Shown: positions 23,590 through 35,710 of the stretch, piece after piece
Position numbering within the stretch: position 1 is the stretch's first letter
Layout of the letters: each line of letters starts with the position of its first letter
Source of the DNA: Lineus longissimus
Lineage: Eukaryota > Nemertea > Pilidiophora > Heteronemertea > Lineidae
Reading direction: 5' to 3'
NCBI RefSeq assembly: GCF_910592395.1
Contig: NC_088310.1
Coordinates: forward strand, 14,393,501-14,457,500
Length of the DNA stretch: 64,000 bases
Position numbers and translations under genes: made by a program
Notes under the pieces: generated by a model
Told to the model about the DNA's origin: nothing
What the model saw: only the letters and a program-made list of their open reading frames with translations
Database searches by the model: none

Positions 23590-23862
23590 CTACAATGCAG
23601 TCTCTAGATTGTGACATGAGGCATGATGCCATCTGTAACATCACCCTCTCTACTCTCATATCAATCAGGCTACAATGCGGTCTCTCACTTGATTGTGACA
23701 TGAGGCATGATGCCGTCTCTTTCATCACCCGCTTTTCTTATATCAATCAGGCTACAACAAAGTCTTACTTGATTGTGACATCAGGCATGATAACGTCTCA
23801 TACATCACGCTCTTCTCTTATATCGATCAGGCTACAATTGGGTCACTTACTTGATTGCACAG
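23590..23862 (+). repeat. Satellite, about 80 bp x 3.5
   Basis: The core gattgtgacatgaggcatga recurs at about 23607, 23692 and 23773. Each is followed by tgccatct-type text, then catcacc, then tatcaatcaggctacaa. A single related unit stands alone at 32806-32888, 9 kb away, so the unit is dispersed as well as tandem. Confidence 0.82.
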
Positions 23863-24648
23863 CGCCTCAGGACCAGCTCAAAACGCGGAATACGCGTGGT
23901 TTCCGAGTTCACCACTCTGCGACGTCAGCGCCATTTACGACCACGCTCCACACAGCGTCAGATCCACTCTTCGCGCCGTCATGGCGGCGCAGTTAACGAT
24001 AGCGGCATGACGGCGTCACATCACTCTCCACTCGCAGTGCTTATTCTATTACGCATTCACGGACAGCGCCACTGGAGAGTTCCCCGCGAGGCAAACTCAC
24101 GGGAAAGATACAATGTAATACAATGCATTGCGGGTTCCTGTGCTTTTATATACAACCCGACTTGATACATTTTTGAGTGGTGCACAATGCAAATGTACAG
24201 GGCGGGTCCCGGGCGTGGTGGAAGTGTCTTGGTGTTGAAGGCGCGCATGATGATGATGGCCCTGCTTAAGATAGCTGCTTATGTCTTATAAAGTTTGCGA
24301 AAATCTTTATTATTGTAATAAAAAAGTGTATTAAGAGTATATCAGAAATAAATTAGCCGAATTTCCCAATGTTGAGGTTTTATAAAGGCATCCTTACTGA
24401 AGAGTATATTTCAACAGATGGGGGGGATGGGTGGCCGATATGCCTAACAAAACTGTTCTGATAGAGGGAAACGCTTAAATCATGTATATATAAGAGTACA
24501 TATGTGTATCTTTAGGTGTGTGCACTGATTCTGAAGATAGATGACAAACAAACATTGACCGCTATTCAGGTTAAGGTTCCATCACACCCCCCACCCCTTT
24601 GCTAGACCCCGATAGTGATTTGGCGGGAATTTTGAATTGTTCACAAAA
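23863..24648 (+). promoter_or_regulatory. GC-richer upstream region of the three-exon gene
   Basis: The segment 23870-24250 is richer in GC and CpG (gcgccgtcatggcggcgcag, cgacgtcagcgcc) than its surroundings, and a strong-exon gene begins at 24649. It is a plausible promoter region. No TATA box is evident close to the start codon. I see no other gene here. Confidence 0.35.
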
Positions 24649-25778
24649 ATGGAGAACTTAGACAGCCATATTAAGGGGGCTCTCTCCAACTTTCGGAGGG
24701 GTTTCCGTGCCGAATTGCTGACAGCCGAGGAAAGGGAGATTTTCAGGGCATTCTGCCACGAACTTGATGGTGTTGCAGGGTGCCTGGCTCAAAAGTACAG
24801 CCCCTACGTGTATGGCCGGGCGGAGGCGAGGAAGCACCAACTGGTGCAGGTAATGAACTGACAGTTGTATTTCTAATTTCCAATTTATACAGAGACGTCA
24901 AAAGCATAGTAGGCCTACGTCAATTAGGTTATTTGTGAGATCAGGCTCATTCACAAGCAGATCCTCCGCATGATGAGGTCCAATGGTCCACGGAAGAGTC
25001 TGTGAATTGCTCGGTAGGTTCATGAGCTTCATGAGTTCTTTATTCTCAACGGAAATAGAGAAAAACGTTTTTTTTGTGGGGGAGGGGGGGCAGGCAACAG
25101 GAAAAATGGTGTCTTTTGTCCAACCCAAACCAATATGGTAGCAGTTTCCCTGGACACCACCACTTAGAATGATAGCTGTATGTATTGCAAGTCTTGTTTC
25201 ATTACAGAGATGTACCAAGTAGCGTCTTCGACCAGATCCGGGGCCTAATGACGACAGACTCATTCCGGACCACAGTTAGAGAGACAAGAACCACCTCGAC
25301 ACTTACCATCACCAGCGCAGAGAAGGTGGTGATCCTTTTTAACTTCTGGGGCAGGAAAGAGGGTTTAGAAAGGAATAGCCTGCTGAGGAAGACGGACCAA
25401 CAGGTAAATTGCATCCCAGGCTCCTCCTGACTAAAATTTATCCCGATGTGTGAATTAAGGTGACAAGGGTTGGAATGCACGAATAACTCCCTACATTCCC
25501 ATGATGGCCAATTGGTGTAGTAAAGATCCTGCTAGCAGGCTTTAATTGATAGAGTATGAACTTAAATGTAATGTGAGACACTCTTATGTCATGATGTAAC
25601 TGCATTTGACTTCAATCTCATGATACTGATTGATTGTTCCTTTTCATTTCAGGGAAATAAGATGAGCATCCTCGTGAATGAGAGCCACCCCTTCACCCTG
25701 AAGTACCGTAGCAACACCAAGAGACTCTTCCTCACATCTGGATATGAGGTGTTGAATAAATATGGTATTGCCCAGTAA
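24649..25778 (+). CDS. Small three-exon gene of unknown function
   Basis: Exon 1 (24649-24849) begins at an ATG in caaaaATGG context and ends at cag|gtaatg. Exon 2 (about 25208-25403) follows the acceptor ttcattacag and ends cag|gtaaat. Exon 3 (25653-25778) follows ttttcatttcag and ends with TAA. Exon 2 to exon 3 join cleanly in phase 0. Exon 1 ends in phase 0, but the open frame of exon 2 needs phase 2, so the first junction is not resolved; an alternative splice site, an indel or decay could explain it. The product would be about 175 residues and soluble. Recognisable stretches are FRRGFRAELLTAEEREIF, VVILFNFWGRKEGLERNSLL and a C-terminus NKYGIAQ. I do not recognise a family. The balanced composition and good splice signals make it the most gene-like locus in the window that is not a transposon. 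Confidence 0.6.
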
Positions 25779-25904
25779 AAACGCTTTTGTTGCTATTTCC
25801 TTTCTTTGAATGAATGGATCTCCAGCAAGTGTCTTGTTCCTCCAATTTCCTGGATGCTACCAAAAAAGCAAGGATTGACCAAATTAACAAACTGGGTATC
25901 AGGA

Positions 25905-26275
25905 CATCCTCCCCCTCCCCCCTCCTGGACATTCCCCCTGGACATCTGCCCCCCCCCCCCTCCCGAACATTAGTTGACCCCCTGGGACATCTTCTCCCTT
26001 GAAGGACTTCAGATAAACCAATATCAGTCAGTTTTCATCAGGGGAGCAAATGTTCGAGAATCAACAAACTGCGGAAGAATCAGATTCAAGATAAGAATCT
26101 GCTACTGTATCTGGAGTAGGCGGGGAAATGCATCGCCCCCTAGTTCATTTGCCCCCCCCCCCCCGCCCTGAAGGATCTATATCAGACACAGTGATATCCT
26201 TTGGGGTGTCAGGGGGCAAACATCCAGTGGGCAGATGTTCAGGGGGCAAATGTCCTAGAAATGCAAATTATAGGA
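25905..26275. repeat. C-rich fold-back / MITE-like repeat
   Basis: The left arm has ctggacattccccctggaca, then tctgccccccccc and gaccccctgggacat. The right arm has gggcagatgttcagggggca and aaatgtcct, so the arms can pair. Poly-C runs at 25951-25960 and 26152-26164 are at the fold. It has no coding content. Confidence 0.55.
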
Positions 26276-26428
26276 GGCATTTCCAAAGTTCAAGCAATGC
26301 TGACATAGATGCAGGGTGATCATATGGATTGTGCTGATGTCATCTGGAAAGAAATGTCCTTTGAACATGGCAGTCTTGACATCTGTGAAGTTGAAACCTC
26401 TCCTGGTGTTCATTGCCACATCTCACTA

Positions 26429-26462
26429 GTGTCAGGCATGTACATGTACATGTACATGTACA
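26429..26462 (+). repeat. (TACATG)n microsatellite
   Basis: About five perfect copies of the 6-bp unit. From 26276 to 27018 I otherwise see only short frames without family signals. Confidence 0.85.
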
Positions 26463-27018
26463 AGAAAGACTATTCAAAACAACACAAAATTTTACGGTTA
26501 ACAGTGATTATAATTGAAAAAGTATAAATTCAATCACTCAATAACCAGATAAATTATTTATCATTGACATTCATTAATAATTTGTATGAATGACATTAAG
26601 AAGTCGTGGACAATAAAATTGAGCATTCAAAACTTGACATTTGGACATGTCTTTCAATCAACCAATTTACAACTGAACTCCTTTCCTTTTGATAATCTAT
26701 GTAAATCTGGCAAATATGAATCCTTGTACAACAATACAACAAATATCATTTTCCTGCATTATACACCAGTGGCTATTGATCTGCCTGCCGCAATGAAGTG
26801 TATTTTCGACTGGATATTGAACCATTACGATACATGTATTTGACACACCGGACCACATTTGCTTCCGTTACCCGTTCCTTATGCTTTGTTACTCTGCCTT
26901 CCTTGGATCTCGATAAATTTGAATAGTACTTTTGAATGGCCCCCTTCTCTGCTTTTTTAACCATTTGGAATCAGCTCCATGAATTGGTTCCAATGCCTTG
27001 CATGTTTCGTCAACTTGT

Positions 27019-30000
27019 TTAGTCATGGTTGTGTTGCTCAGGTAGCATCTCGCAGTCGTTTGGCAGAACACGGGTCGGGTTCGTCACACACCGTAGTTTC
27101 GATTTCATCTCTACCTGAACATATTGGTCTAGTTTAACAAGTGGTACAAATTCAGCTCTCAGTCTTTCCTTCCATTCGATCTGAAAGTGAAACCAAACAA
27201 AACTAGAATTGTCGGTTGAGTCTGCAGGCAGACTCTGGAGTCTCCGTCAACTGTGGGGTGCTTTGTTGAGGAAGTTGAGGAGGCAGTATGTTTTGGTTAA
27301 AAGGTTATTGGGAAAATAGATATATACATATATACATAGTTGGAGATTAAAAGTCGGGTTACTGGTTTGTAGACCTTGGTATGAGAATTGTCTTCGCTGG
27401 CAAGGTTTGCATTGGGTTTATGTTGCTGCTGTGTTAACGCTGTGTTGGGATCGGCGGGCAGAAAATGCATGCTGCATACCGTCTGCAGACTGAGGGTTTT
27501 CTCATGAGTCAATAGAATCTAAGGTCTGGAATTAGGGGACCATATCAGCAGTTGCTTTCAGCCAACTTCTGTATTAAAATTAAGATCTGGAATTAGGGGA
27601 CCATCTCAACAGTTGCCATGTGATTTTCACACTAAAAAATAAGAGGCCATTTCAGGTATATGCCAAACGGTAGAACAAAGATTATCTAGGCCGTTGTGCA
27701 AACAGGCTTTGCGATACACCACGAGTTGGGGTGTAGGCCTAAATTCATTTAACTGTGAACCAAGTGCATCCACTGGCACGCTACATGTATGTGTGACTCG
27801 CACGGATTTAGCACGTAGGGCCTACATGATGCTAATCAGCTAGGATGTATCTTGTGACCAGGACTGTAGTAATAAACATTTGCCTGAAAACATTTTTTAT
27901 TTGGCCTAACAACACCTGTTTAGAATGTCAAAGAGGCCGGTATTTTCACTTAACATCAAGAGACAGAGGAGAACTGTCAAGGTGGGTGTTTGATATACAA
28001 TGGTTTTCTGTTCCCTGGGTTTCTTCATTCTGTTATCTTTAATTATATTTACCCATGTCATTCAGCACGTTTTATCATGAAATCCTGCCTTTGAAACGAA
28101 CCCAACCTTGCCGGCCAATCAACCAGGCGCACGAGGCACCAGGCCGATACAATATACATGTTCTGTATCAAGTACGTCATCTGTCATGCACACCCAAAAA
28201 AAATCTTCCTGCAAGATGATTCACAGGTCATTCAAATATAAGAAAACAAACTTTGAAAAAAAGTTGGCGCAAAGCAACTACTGATATGGTCCCCTAATTC
28301 CAAACCTTAGATTCTATTGACTCATGAGAAAACCTCCAGTCTGCAGACTGTATGCAGCATGCATTTTCTGCCCGCCGGTGTTGGGATAGCAGCGATGGTG
28401 ATGTTGTGGTTCACATGAGCCTTAAACACTATTCTGCACATGCGACTTGCGCATGACCGGAACTTGATCGTCTTATCAACGCCGTCGCCTCGCTCCAAGG
28501 CCCTGCCTGTATTGACCACTATTGTTGCCGCGAAAATTTGTTTGTAGCAAGAATAACTTATAACAACAATGAATCATAAAAGATTTCAATTTATGTCAAA
28601 GCAAGTGTGTTCCTGTAATCGTTACTCTTAAGTACGAATTGATCAATTGCGGCCATTTTCAGTCCATTTCCACGGGCCACTTCCTGTCCAACATGGAAGC
28701 TATCGAAATTGGCAGGGAATATGGTCGCATAATACGTCTCGTTTGGAGATTGTGTAATGGCGGATCAAATTTTCACGACCCATCGCCAAACGGCTGTCTC
28801 GTCCCCTAAAATATGTCGTTATTGCTCGCTAAATAATTATGAAAATTCGCACTGCACACCTTTGATGTTTCGATAAACAACTCATTATACTATTTGATTT
28901 ACTTAATGTCCAGTTTTCCCTAAACTTCGCGAACACGAATCCACCTGGGTTCTCCAATCACTAATGATATACACAGTGCATTGCATACACCGTAGTCACA
29001 TGGAACGGGGTTATAAATTGGGGGAATTTGCCTAGCTAAACCAAGAGTCTCCTTTCAACCCTACATACGTAGGTTGACGGAGACTAATTAGCACATACAG
29101 ATCAATGCGTCTTTCAAGAACTGAGTGCCAAAGAACTGAAGGCCTTATGTATTCGATGCTGATTACCGGTTGTTTCCTTTTTTCCGCAACAACCCATTGG
29201 GTGTCCCAAGGGATGAAAAATTTTGCTAAGAGGGCAATATAAACATTTGTTCAGGATACCAGTTCTTGATTGAGGCCCAAAACTGGTAATGGTTGCCTGT
29301 ACGTATCAGAAAGATTGTATAGGCCTACACTGCTCCTCAAGGCTGGCTTTGCAACAAAATTATATGTGACAAGGTAACAAATTTCAGTGTAACATAATAT
29401 ACCTCAGACTGAGATACCCGTACAGTGCTGCTGTCTTTTGTTGTAGAATTACTGTTAAGATAACATACCTCAGTGGTCAAATCACGAATACACTCTTCCT
29501 TTTCCCTGATGTCATCATCCAGCTTCTCAACCTGGCCTTGCACCACTTATATGGCACTGGCATGGGCCATGTCAAGTTTTGCCTCTTTCTGTGCACGCCT
29601 ATACATTCCGATATCCCAGCCAGTTCCGGTAGCTTTTTTCTGGAACCAAAAGTGATGAAAGGTCAGCATACGGTAATAAATTGTGTTCAGCCGGTGGATG
29701 AAATGAACAATGTAATGAAATGGACAACTTTAGACAGCCCAGGTTGTTGTGTCATATGACTTTGACATCTGTGACCACATATGAACCAAAAATGCAGTGC
29801 TCACTTTATCCCTTTAAAATTGAATATATTACAGGTACAATCAAATCAAGCTGAAATGATGACAGGGGAATATTCAGCGTACTGGTACTCTTGCTATAAG
29901 AGGCTAAATAAAAGAAAGAATGGTCAGACCGTGATTTTAAGAAGTGACTTCAGAGGGCATTGAAAGCAGTTTGTGCGACATCAGCTACACAGGTCTGGTA

Positions 30001-31590
30001 TAATTAGCCTTTGACAGGAGAAGAATATTTCTTGGGGGAAACAGTACATGTACATCATTTCTATAATACCTTTGCTGGTTTCCTGCTCTTCAGTTTATCA
30101 TACTCCACAGTGTAGAAGCCAAAGACAGTGTCACAGTCAACCCGAATCTGACTTGCTGGATCTCTGTTGTACTTCACACAATTATCTCTGATGAGGAGCA
30201 TGTCTGTATGAAAGTCCTGACCACTCTGAAATGGAAGTGATAGGATTTAGTTATCTGCAAGTGAGAAGTTGTGAGTTTCCAATATGATGCAGCCCACCCA
30301 GCTTAAAAACACTACTGTTCAAGGCCAACAGAGAATGCCAGAGGACACAACGTCATTACATCATGGAGCAACCAGATTGAAGCTGTGACGTCATTCAGAA
30401 GCAGAACATCGTGAGAGGCAGATGCCAGTCAACCACAGCCACCCTTATGAGGCCTAGAGGAATCAACCACACCAATTGGGACCAGTGAGCAATGATTTGA
30501 CTAGCATTTTCGACCAGTCTACAATTTGGTGTCTCTGAGGGGGTCATTCACTTCTTCATGGGTTGAATTTCCCAAACATTGTTTGAGCTACCACAGTGTT
30601 ATCCAAATGCTACCCACCTTTATTTTCCCTTGGATGGTTGAAAAATCCATTGGGTGCTGAATCAAATCGAAGTAACCTTGTGCATCATCTTTATTCACTG
30701 AAACAGGATGATAGCAATAAAGAAATAATGGACATTATAAGCTACACTACAGGAGGTGCCAGGGCATCTCACAAAATTGCAAAGCTGGGTGATGGTGGAA
30801 GTGCAACATTAACTTGTCGTCTTCAGTGTGTGTATTAGAAGTGAGCTCTGATCATCTCATCCCTTCAAAGCAGTGTGCAGTATCTATCACAGTGTCAGAA
30901 AATACCAGTTGTCTTTTGTGGACATCTGAGTACAGACTGTCAAGTGTTTATCCACAATACATACATGATGTTTCTGGGTAGGCAATCACATAATATCTTC
31001 GAACACCTGTAGGCAACTGAGTCAAAAACCTCAGATTGAATAAGATTCATAATATCATGCCCGATTTCTCCGGCCTGATTTGTGATATTTACCTGGTAAT
31101 CTAAACCAAACTGATGGGTCAATGCTAATTCTATTCATTCTTCCTCCTCTGTAGTGGGCAACCCTCTGGAGCAATCCCAGACGCTCGTACTCCATCATGG
31201 AGGCTGTTGCCACTGAAATAAACACCAAAGATTGTTAATAAGGCGTGCACAAATATTGACACAGCATTAACTCTTTTCAATTGCAGACCACTACTAAAAT
31301 TAAAACCAATTTAGAAAAGTGTTCCTTGAGCTGAAAGTGGGTGTTTTGAGAAAATAAAATCAAAATGCCATCAAAAATATCTATGTCATGGATGTCTGAT
31401 TAATAGAAATAGTAATTCTGAAACAGGACCATTTGATCCCAACTCTAAAGAGAACAAGTATATGCTGCCTATTGTTTCATTTCTTTATACTTACTCAGAC
31501 TGAAAGCTGTTGAAATCTACAACAGGGAAAAACCAAGTGTGGACAGCAGTTCCAAAGGGAGAATGACTCCCATTTGGATATGTAAGTACT
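27019..31590 (-). CDS. Putative multi-exon gene with a coiled-coil C-terminal half (possibly a pseudogene)
   Basis: Five candidate exons on the minus strand, in order: 31590-31495, 31212-31093, 30225-30070, 29639-29469 and 27180-27019. All have AG acceptors after pyrimidine runs and GT donors. The last three are all in phase 0, and the last ends with TAA. Exon 3 reads VKYNRDPASQIRVDCDTVF. Exon 4 has GWDIGMYRRAQKEAKLDMA and then a charged helix EKLDDDIREKEECIRDLTTE. This continues smoothly into exon 5 (IEWKERLRAEFVPLVKLDQY), suggesting a coiled coil. Exon 1 contains GTAVHTWFFPVVDFNSF. Evidence against an intact gene: exon 4 has an in-frame TAA (29549-29547), and the junctions from exon 1 to 2 and 2 to 3 do not keep phase as drawn. 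I do not recognise the protein. Confidence 0.5.
27431..28392. repeat. Widely spaced inverted repeat, about 130-bp arms
   Basis: The arm 27431-27565 is a near-perfect inverted match to 28262-28392. Shared words include cggcgggcagaaaatgcatg, ttttctcatgagtcaataga and aattaggggaccatatcag. A second, shorter direct copy of the inner end lies at 27579-27615. The arms enclose about 700 bp without a gene. It lies in the intron between exons 4 and 5 of the minus-strand gene. A fold-back transposon or the two ends of a TIR element are possible. Confidence 0.8.
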
Positions 31591-31859
31591 CTGAAATGGA
31601 AAATCATGATCCAGTTGTGGTAACGGTACAAGCTTGAATGCCTTTAAAATTCTTGACACAATGGACTTAAACTACCGAAGAAATCATACTCCCTGTTAAA
31701 CTAGACCAATCTTTTCAGGAGAGAAAAGGCATCATCAAATAGTTATCTTACTCTGGGATCCCCCTTAATTTTGCCCGTGAATACCCTGGGTAAAAAAAAT
31801 CTTTCTAAATCATGCCGATTGTGCTCTCGATTTCTTTGGAAAATGGCCCACCCTTCGGC

Positions 31860-31990
31860 AATCCTGCCTCCGGGCGGCGTCGCCCATGTGGGTCTACCCC
31901 TACCCCTACCCCTCATTCCTGCACCCAGAGTGGCCATCCAGCCTAACCTTGCCCCTACCCCCAATCTTAACCCCCTACCACCTCCCTAAC
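31860..31990 (+). repeat. C-rich low-complexity run (cccctac-type)
   Basis: It has ctacccctacccctacccct followed by degenerate aaccttgcccctaccccc text. It is simple-sequence DNA; a minus-strand Gly/Arg-rich frame over it (31964-31743) is a by-product. The stretch 31990-32800 shows no gene. Confidence 0.6.
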
Positions 31991-32805
31991 CCTCCGATAT
32001 AGACTGCCATAACTCTAGGCTCTAGCCGCAACAGTAAAGTAGCCATTGAGATGTACAGCAAATGTACAGGCCCAGTGCACTCAGGCCTCTGTGCATTTCA
32101 AGGTCATGATAATTTCTGTTGTCTATTAAAATAACATGTGCCCACACTAATGATATGGCCCTTGGTAGACTAGATATATGATGCAGCCAATGAGGAACAC
32201 AAACACAGGGTAGGAAGAGCTGCAATTTTGTACAGACATACATTTTTGTAAATAGCCAAGGTCAACTGGAGCCCAAGGGCCTAAATCCGCCATTATGGGC
32301 GTTGGGCACATGCGCCATGACCCACCAAAGCCGAAATTATAGGTATCAAATTTTCTTCCCATTTCTATTTTGAAGATCTCAATGCACTGCTCAACCAAAT
32401 TCCGCACAGTGTAAATTGAATACACCAAACACAACTCCTTTTTTTTACTTTTCGGATTGATGTTAGAATAATCTAACTGGCTGCTCATAAACTTTGACAT
32501 TTATCACTTCCGTTGAGCCAAAAAGGTTCTCTTACCATGCCTAAAATTTGATGAAATTCGGGATAAAATTCAGAGAAAATCATTTTTCATTTCTCTATCC
32601 GCCATTCTGATCTTGTTGAGGCCGAAGGACGCTGGGTGGCAGCAGCTCCCGGTTAGGGCCAGGCAGGAAAAGACTAAAATCAATGGATTTTTAACCAGCT
32701 TCAAAAATTGACCTCCGTCCAGTGGCGCTCCACGCGGGGCGTGACAGAACTGATGCTAAGCGGTTGCTTGATCTCAACGGTTTCGAGGCGCTGTGTTGTG
32801 ACATC

Positions 32806-32888
32806 AACCTCTTGTCTCATATCATTCAGGCGACAATGCGGTATCTTACTTGATAGTGACATGAGGCATGATGACGTCTCTCACATTA
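32806..32888 (+). repeat. Single unit of the 80-bp satellite
   Basis: It contains tcatatcattcaggcgacaa, then gatagtgacatgaggcatga and gacgtctctcacattacc, matching the array at 23590-23862. Confidence 0.75.
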
Positions 32889-32977
32889 CCATACCCCTTG
32901 CCTGACCTCTTCTGAAAAGGTGCTTGACTTTCAGTTGCAAGTTGCGGGAAATTTTAATGTAGAAACAATTTGGTTTC

Positions 32978-35082
32978 CTGGTATCAAATGATCAGACGCA
33001 GTGCCGTCTTTACACTGGCAGATATACTAAACATAAACGACTCCAATTACGCCATGGATAATTTATTTTCTGAGGCATTACCCTCTCTCTCGACCCAGGG
33101 TCTAGCGCGACCATTAAGGGGTAGGAATTATAACTCGACCTAAGGAGCATGACACTAGTATAAGGGTTAAAGGTTGCATGTTCAAGAGTTTAGGTTTAAT
33201 AGGCAAGCTTTATTTTTTAATATTATAATAAATAAAAATTCAGAGATGCCTATTCAATTTCAAGGCTTCTTTATTCAATCAACTTGTATAATACAGTAAA
33301 ACAAGACCAAAATGTGAAGGACAAATCAGCTAAGATACAGTGTCTTCTTTCCCGATCCTGTCAATCTCATGGCCGACTGGTTGATTGGTTTCGTGTCACC
33401 AGTTCCACAGCATGCACAGCAACACCACTTTGCCAGTGGAGACCACCGGAATGACTCGTAGATTATAGACTGCATCATCCTGTAAACATGAGAAAAAATT
33501 GCACTTTGTAAAAATCACCAACAAAATAAGATATCTATTTTTAACATTCATGATTTTGTTACAAAAACAATGAGTAGTCTGTGCTGATACGTGAAAACCG
33601 TGAGAGGATATACACCCCAGTATTGCTTGCTGTTCATGTTGGTGGTAAAGCAAAACATAAATGTACAAAAAAAGATCAAAACTTATGTGAAAAACTAGTG
33701 AACTGGCGGGGGGGGGGGATAAAATAAGTTCACCCTTATTTACTAACATTCACCTTGGTAGAGTTTGGACACATGGCTTGCAATGCATACTTTACTTCCC
33801 TGCACATATGTTGCAGTGTATTGCATTTGTTTATGTACCGGTATCAAGTATGTAACTGTAATGTATGGTAAATAACGTAGGCCCAGTTCATGCAGCTCCT
33901 CACGGTTTTCCGTATCAGCATAGACTGAGAATGGCAGTTTTATTGTTCGTTAAAAATACCTCACAATTCAAGCAGACTACTTCGTCGCTATTATTTGTGT
34001 ACTCTGACCAGTGTCACTATCAAAGGTGTACGATATCATTGTTATTTTGACAAGAAACATGAGAAAACGTCAACTTCTAGTGAAGCGGTCCGCCATATTT
34101 GTTCATCTCGAGTTCGGGTTTGTTTTGATTACGCCAATGATGTTTATAAATACAAAGAGGCTATTCTTACGACAAAGTTTTGTCTGGATTTCAAAGTCAT
34201 TCTCCTGTAGTTGTTATATCTATGTGTAATAGATAATTGTGAAATTACGATTATTTCATTCTGATGATTGGGAAAAGTTTTTGCAACACCGTTTTGTGTA
34301 TAAAATGTACTATGGCATTCTTGTGTGTTTTGATCTTCGACTTCGACTCAATGACAGAGCATATTTAACGAGACAGAAAGCCAAAAACAGTAACACTTCC
34401 TATGTAAACAAGCTACGGGAGTCATTCTCTACTATGACTTTTCAAATAACAGTTGTCATGGCGAATTGTACCTAGCAAATCAAGAGAAAATACAGAGAAA
34501 ACTCACCCTGGTTTATGTCAAAACGTCTACCGTACATAGATGAACTGAGCGAATGACTCTGGGTTTCTCTACGTGTCTTTTACAGGCAATATTAATAAGA
34601 AGTAGACAAAATATCCCCACAAAACGACATGCTCACATTGAGAACCAAAATATAGGGAAATACCACTTTCTAACTGCTGGTTATTAAAAATTTAGATTGG
34701 AACTATGTTTTGAAATGAACGTACACACTCTATATACATTTGCAAAATGGCCATCACATTATCAGCCTCGACTGCAGTGCCTTAGGGCAAAGCCTTATGT
34801 GTAGCGCGTTCAGTACATTACAGAGACAGGTAGGATCGAGGCCGTTTGCCACTTTTGACCAGACGACAATTTCAAGCTTAAAATCTGCCAATTACTGCCA
34901 ATTACTGCCAATAACGGGGCGTTTAGTCTTTCTGCCGTGAATAGCTATAAACCTATCGAAACAGGAGTTCAAAATATTGGTATCTTGACACATTTTCTGG
35001 CCCAGCTACGGCAAATTCGGATGAAAATGCAACTATTTTGCTGGAACTACTTTCGGCCAGCTCCAGTACAAACCATAAGCTC
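32978..35082 (+). repeat. Long dispersed repeat, copy 2 (uninterrupted)
   Basis: It is the intact counterpart of the pieces at 1-506, 3426-3939 and 8972-10013, in the same orientation. It lacks the hairpin-ended element and the LTR element, so it provides the empty sites for both (near 33512 and 34037). It has no recognisable coding content. It includes a poly-G run at 33710-33718. Confidence 0.88.
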
Positions 35083-35190
35083 GGTTGGAAGCGAGCGTAG
35101 CTAACAAATGCCACGGCTTAATTAGGATACAAAAACACAATGCCATGGGGTAAATACGTTGATTACTTACGCAAAGCGCATGCAGGAAAC

Positions 35191-35671
35191 TTTTATGGTG
35201 GAAATCTTTGATGATTTGGCAGATATGTATTTTGTTCATTATTCTATATTTCTAAACACAATCATTCTCCAATTTTACTTTTACCTTCTGATATGACTTA
35301 ACACAGCTTGGTCAGGATTTACATTTAAACAATGGTTTTATGATTTGTATTAATAAGCATGTTATAGATGTAGGATTAGCCACTCCAAAACACGTCACTG
35401 TTTACAATTGTTTTGCATTGTTTGGATTTCTGTCTCTAGGTAATTTATGTCGTTAGTAACAAGTTGTCTTGGTGAATCTAATGTTATTGTGGAGTAATTC
35501 AGGTTTTGGACTCCAGACTGGAAACACACGAAACACACACTCAGAGATCTGGTTCTCCTATCTATTGTAACTGTATGTAAATGTGTTGTGTTATTCAAGA
35601 TTTATCAATTATAAGAAGTGAAACACATTTCTTGACTCCAAGTGATTCACAGCTAGTCGTCCCCCATAATA
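35191..35671 (+). repeat. 5' LTR of the small LTR element
   Basis: It matches 37375-37851, with diverged stretches near 35530-35650. It starts one base after the AAAC duplication. Confidence 0.85.
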
Positions 35672-35710
35672 TTTGGTGGAGAACCCAAAGGATCCGGAAC
35701 ATTTTTCATC

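Noticed and set aside
23590-23862. Tandem array as a CRISPR
   Set aside because: The units are contiguous 80-bp satellite copies without unique spacers, and the sequence is eukaryotic.
31743-31964. Minus-strand Gly/Arg-rich ORF as an RGG protein
   Set aside because: It is translated from C-rich simple sequence.
31893-31980. Cccctac-type run as an internal telomere
   Set aside because: The unit does not match TTAGGG/CCCTAA consistently and the array is short and degenerate.
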